Assembly: GCA_050730835.1 (NCBI GenBank)
Contig: JBOHNS010000022.1
Coordinates: 1 to 13,341 of the forward strand
Origin: JBOHNS01 sp050730835
Lineage (GTDB): Bacteria; Patescibacteriota; Saccharimonadia; Saccharimonadales; UBA4665
DNA length: 13,341 nucleotides
Reading direction: 5' to 3'
Part shown: piece after piece, positions 12,679 through 13,341 of the stretch
Position numbering within the stretch: position 1 is the first letter of the stretch
How the letters are laid out: each line of letters opens with the position of its first letter
Position numbers and translations under genes: made by a program
The notes under the pieces: model-generated
What the model was told of the DNA's origin: nothing
Databases searched by the model: none
What the model saw: only the letters and a program-made list of their open reading frames with translations

Positions 12679-13234
12679 GGATTTATTTTTTGCACTGTGG
12701 TTTTTTCTGCCGGCCGGCGCGGCTAATATGGTGCCGGTTTTGGTGGCCAAAATTAGCTGGCTGAAGCAATATAACGCGCCGATAGATTTTGGCAGGAAGT
12801 TCCGCGGCCAGCGGCTACTTGGGCCGCACAAAACCTTGCGCGGACTAATTAGTGGCATCCTGGCAGCGACTTTTGTGGTATTTTTGCAGCAGCTTTTGGC
12901 GCAGCATTACGGCGCCATTAATCATTGGACCTCCGGGGTTGATTATAAAACTTTGAACGTGTTGATTGTGGGACCGCTTTTGGGTTTTGGCGCGCTGGCC
13001 GGCGACGCCATTGAAAGTTTTTTCAAACGCCAGCGTAAAATGCCGGCCGGCAAGGGCTGGTTTCCGTTCGACCAAACCGATTACATAATCGGCGGCGCGC
13101 TGGCCGTGGCGCCGTTTATTCATTTGACGCTGCGGCAATACGTGATATTAATTATTTTATGGCTGATCGTGCACATTGTCGTCAACTACATCGGCTATTT
13201 ATTAAAAATAAAAGATGGTTCAAGACTAGTTTAG
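12671..13234 (+). CDS. CarS-like CDP-archaeol synthase family (DUF46) CTP:lipid-phosphate cytidylyltransferase
   Basis: A 187-residue multi-pass membrane protein matching the CarS/DUF46 family. Landmarks are PIDFGRKFRGQRLLGPHKTLRG (37-58), GALAGDAIESFFKRQ (107-121), PFDQTDYIIGG (132-142) and the C-terminal helix IVHIVVNYIGYLLKIKD (166-182). Archaeal CarS activates unsaturated archaetidic acid with CTP, while homologues in bacteria presumably activate phosphatidic acid or a related lipid phosphate. Start is GTG 12671, overlapping the PHP gene by 8 bases. The usual family ending (KDVPW) is replaced by KDGSRLV, just where an IS1595-like element begins, so the last few residues may be altered. 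Activity should not depend on them. Confidence 0.8.
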   Translation: MSKDLFFALWFFLPAGAANMVPVLVAKISWLKQYNAPIDFGRKFRGQRLLGPHKTLRGLISGILAATFVVFLQQLLAQHYGAINHWTSGVDYKTLNVLIVGPLLGFGALAGDAIESFFKRQRKMPAGKGWFPFDQTDYIIGGALAVAPFIHLTLRQYVILIILWLIVHIVVNYIGYLLKIKDGSRLV

Positions 13235-13256
13235 CAGCCCTGTAGTACACTGCTAA
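13231..13256 (+). repeat. 7-bp inverted repeat at the IS1595-like element's left edge
   Basis: TTAGCAG (13231-13237) and CTGCTAA (13250-13256) are perfect inverted copies 12 bases apart. They span the carS stop codon and the leader of the transposase gene. A TACACT (13246-13251) ending 8 bases before the transposase ATG lies partly inside and may be its -10 box. The exact terminal repeat of the element cannot be set without its other end. Confidence 0.45.
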
Positions 13257-13259
13257 CAG

Positions 13260-13341
13260 ATGAAAAACAAATATGTCTTTCGTTGCCACATTTCTGACAA
13301 GAAATTCCGGCAAGTTGTCCGGCTGTTTTGTGCCGATATAA
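13260..13341 (+). CDS. IS1595-family-like transposase, N-terminal end (partial)
   Basis: The frame opens at ATG 13260 and runs off the window after 27 residues. The start MKNKYVFRCHISDKKFRQVV resembles the N-terminus of IS1595-type transposases (KYxFRSHISxRKxREIxxLFC), including the following RLFCADI. Only the N-terminal DNA-binding part is visible. The catalytic core lies beyond the edge, so intactness cannot be judged. The start lacks a Shine-Dalgarno, as for many genes here. Confidence 0.6.
   Translation, partial: MKNKYVFRCHISDKKFRQVVRLFCADI

Noticed and set aside
1..13341. CRISPR arrays, rRNA or tRNA genes, replication origin
   Set aside because: No regularly spaced direct repeats, tRNA cloverleaf, rRNA motifs or DnaA-box clusters were seen on reading both strands.
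1..13341. UGA recoded as glycine, as in some CPR lineages
   Set aside because: TGA terminates rnhA, the 77-residue membrane protein and the 146-residue protein at family-appropriate or plausible ends, and no in-frame TGA interrupts recognised genes.

Overview
The window reads as a chromosomal fragment of a Candidate Phyla Radiation (Patescibacteria) bacterium, most likely a Saccharibacteria (TM7) relative. This is an inference from gene content: a LysM plus resuscitation-promoting-factor-like cell-wall lytic protein, a bacterial CarS (DUF46) homologue next to a CDP-alcohol phosphatidyltransferase, many short single-domain proteins, and compact gene spacing. TGA ends several well-recognised genes (for example the RNase H gene at 8283-8285), so the code is standard and the UGA=Gly CPR lineages are excluded. 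No rRNA, tRNA or marker gene is present to fix the taxon.

Left part (1-5700), an accessory/defence region. It opens with the tail of an IS30-family transposase, directly abutting an Abi-alpha (DUF4393) gene that overlaps a DUF3800 gene. These first 1.5 kb are visibly more AT-rich than the rest. A 390-base gap follows. On the minus strand it holds what looks like a complete small-RNA gene (TTGACA/TATAAG promoter, long hairpin, intrinsic terminator). Next comes an 831-residue type III restriction Res-like helicase-nuclease with no methyltransferase partner in view, then a second minus-strand promoter with a structured segment. The region ends with an XRE-Panacea antitoxin and an overlapping RelE-like protein, a PanA-PanT type toxin-antitoxin pair.

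Middle part (5700-11300), housekeeping and small accessory genes. Plus-strand genes encode a DinB-like protein and a DUF2177 membrane protein. Converging on these from the minus strand is the secreted LysM-Rpf lytic enzyme, with a shared bidirectional terminator and a long leader. Plus-strand genes then continue: RNase HI, an alpha/beta hydrolase, a small membrane protein, an NYN/PIN nuclease, a metallo-beta-lactamase-fold hydrolase and a small membrane-anchored protein of unknown function.

Right part (11393-13234), a three-gene lipid operon: CDP-alcohol phosphatidyltransferase, PHP-domain phosphoesterase and CarS-like CTP transferase. Together they could activate a lipid phosphate with CTP, attach a polar head group and trim a phosphate. 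An IS1595-like transposase begins 26 bases after carS and runs off the end, so mobile elements bound the window on both sides.

A property shared by many genes here is a -10 hexamer only about 7-12 bases ahead of the ATG and no Shine-Dalgarno, implying leaderless or near-leaderless mRNAs. A few genes (DinB-like, LysM-Rpf, panA) instead carry a purine-rich ribosome binding site.
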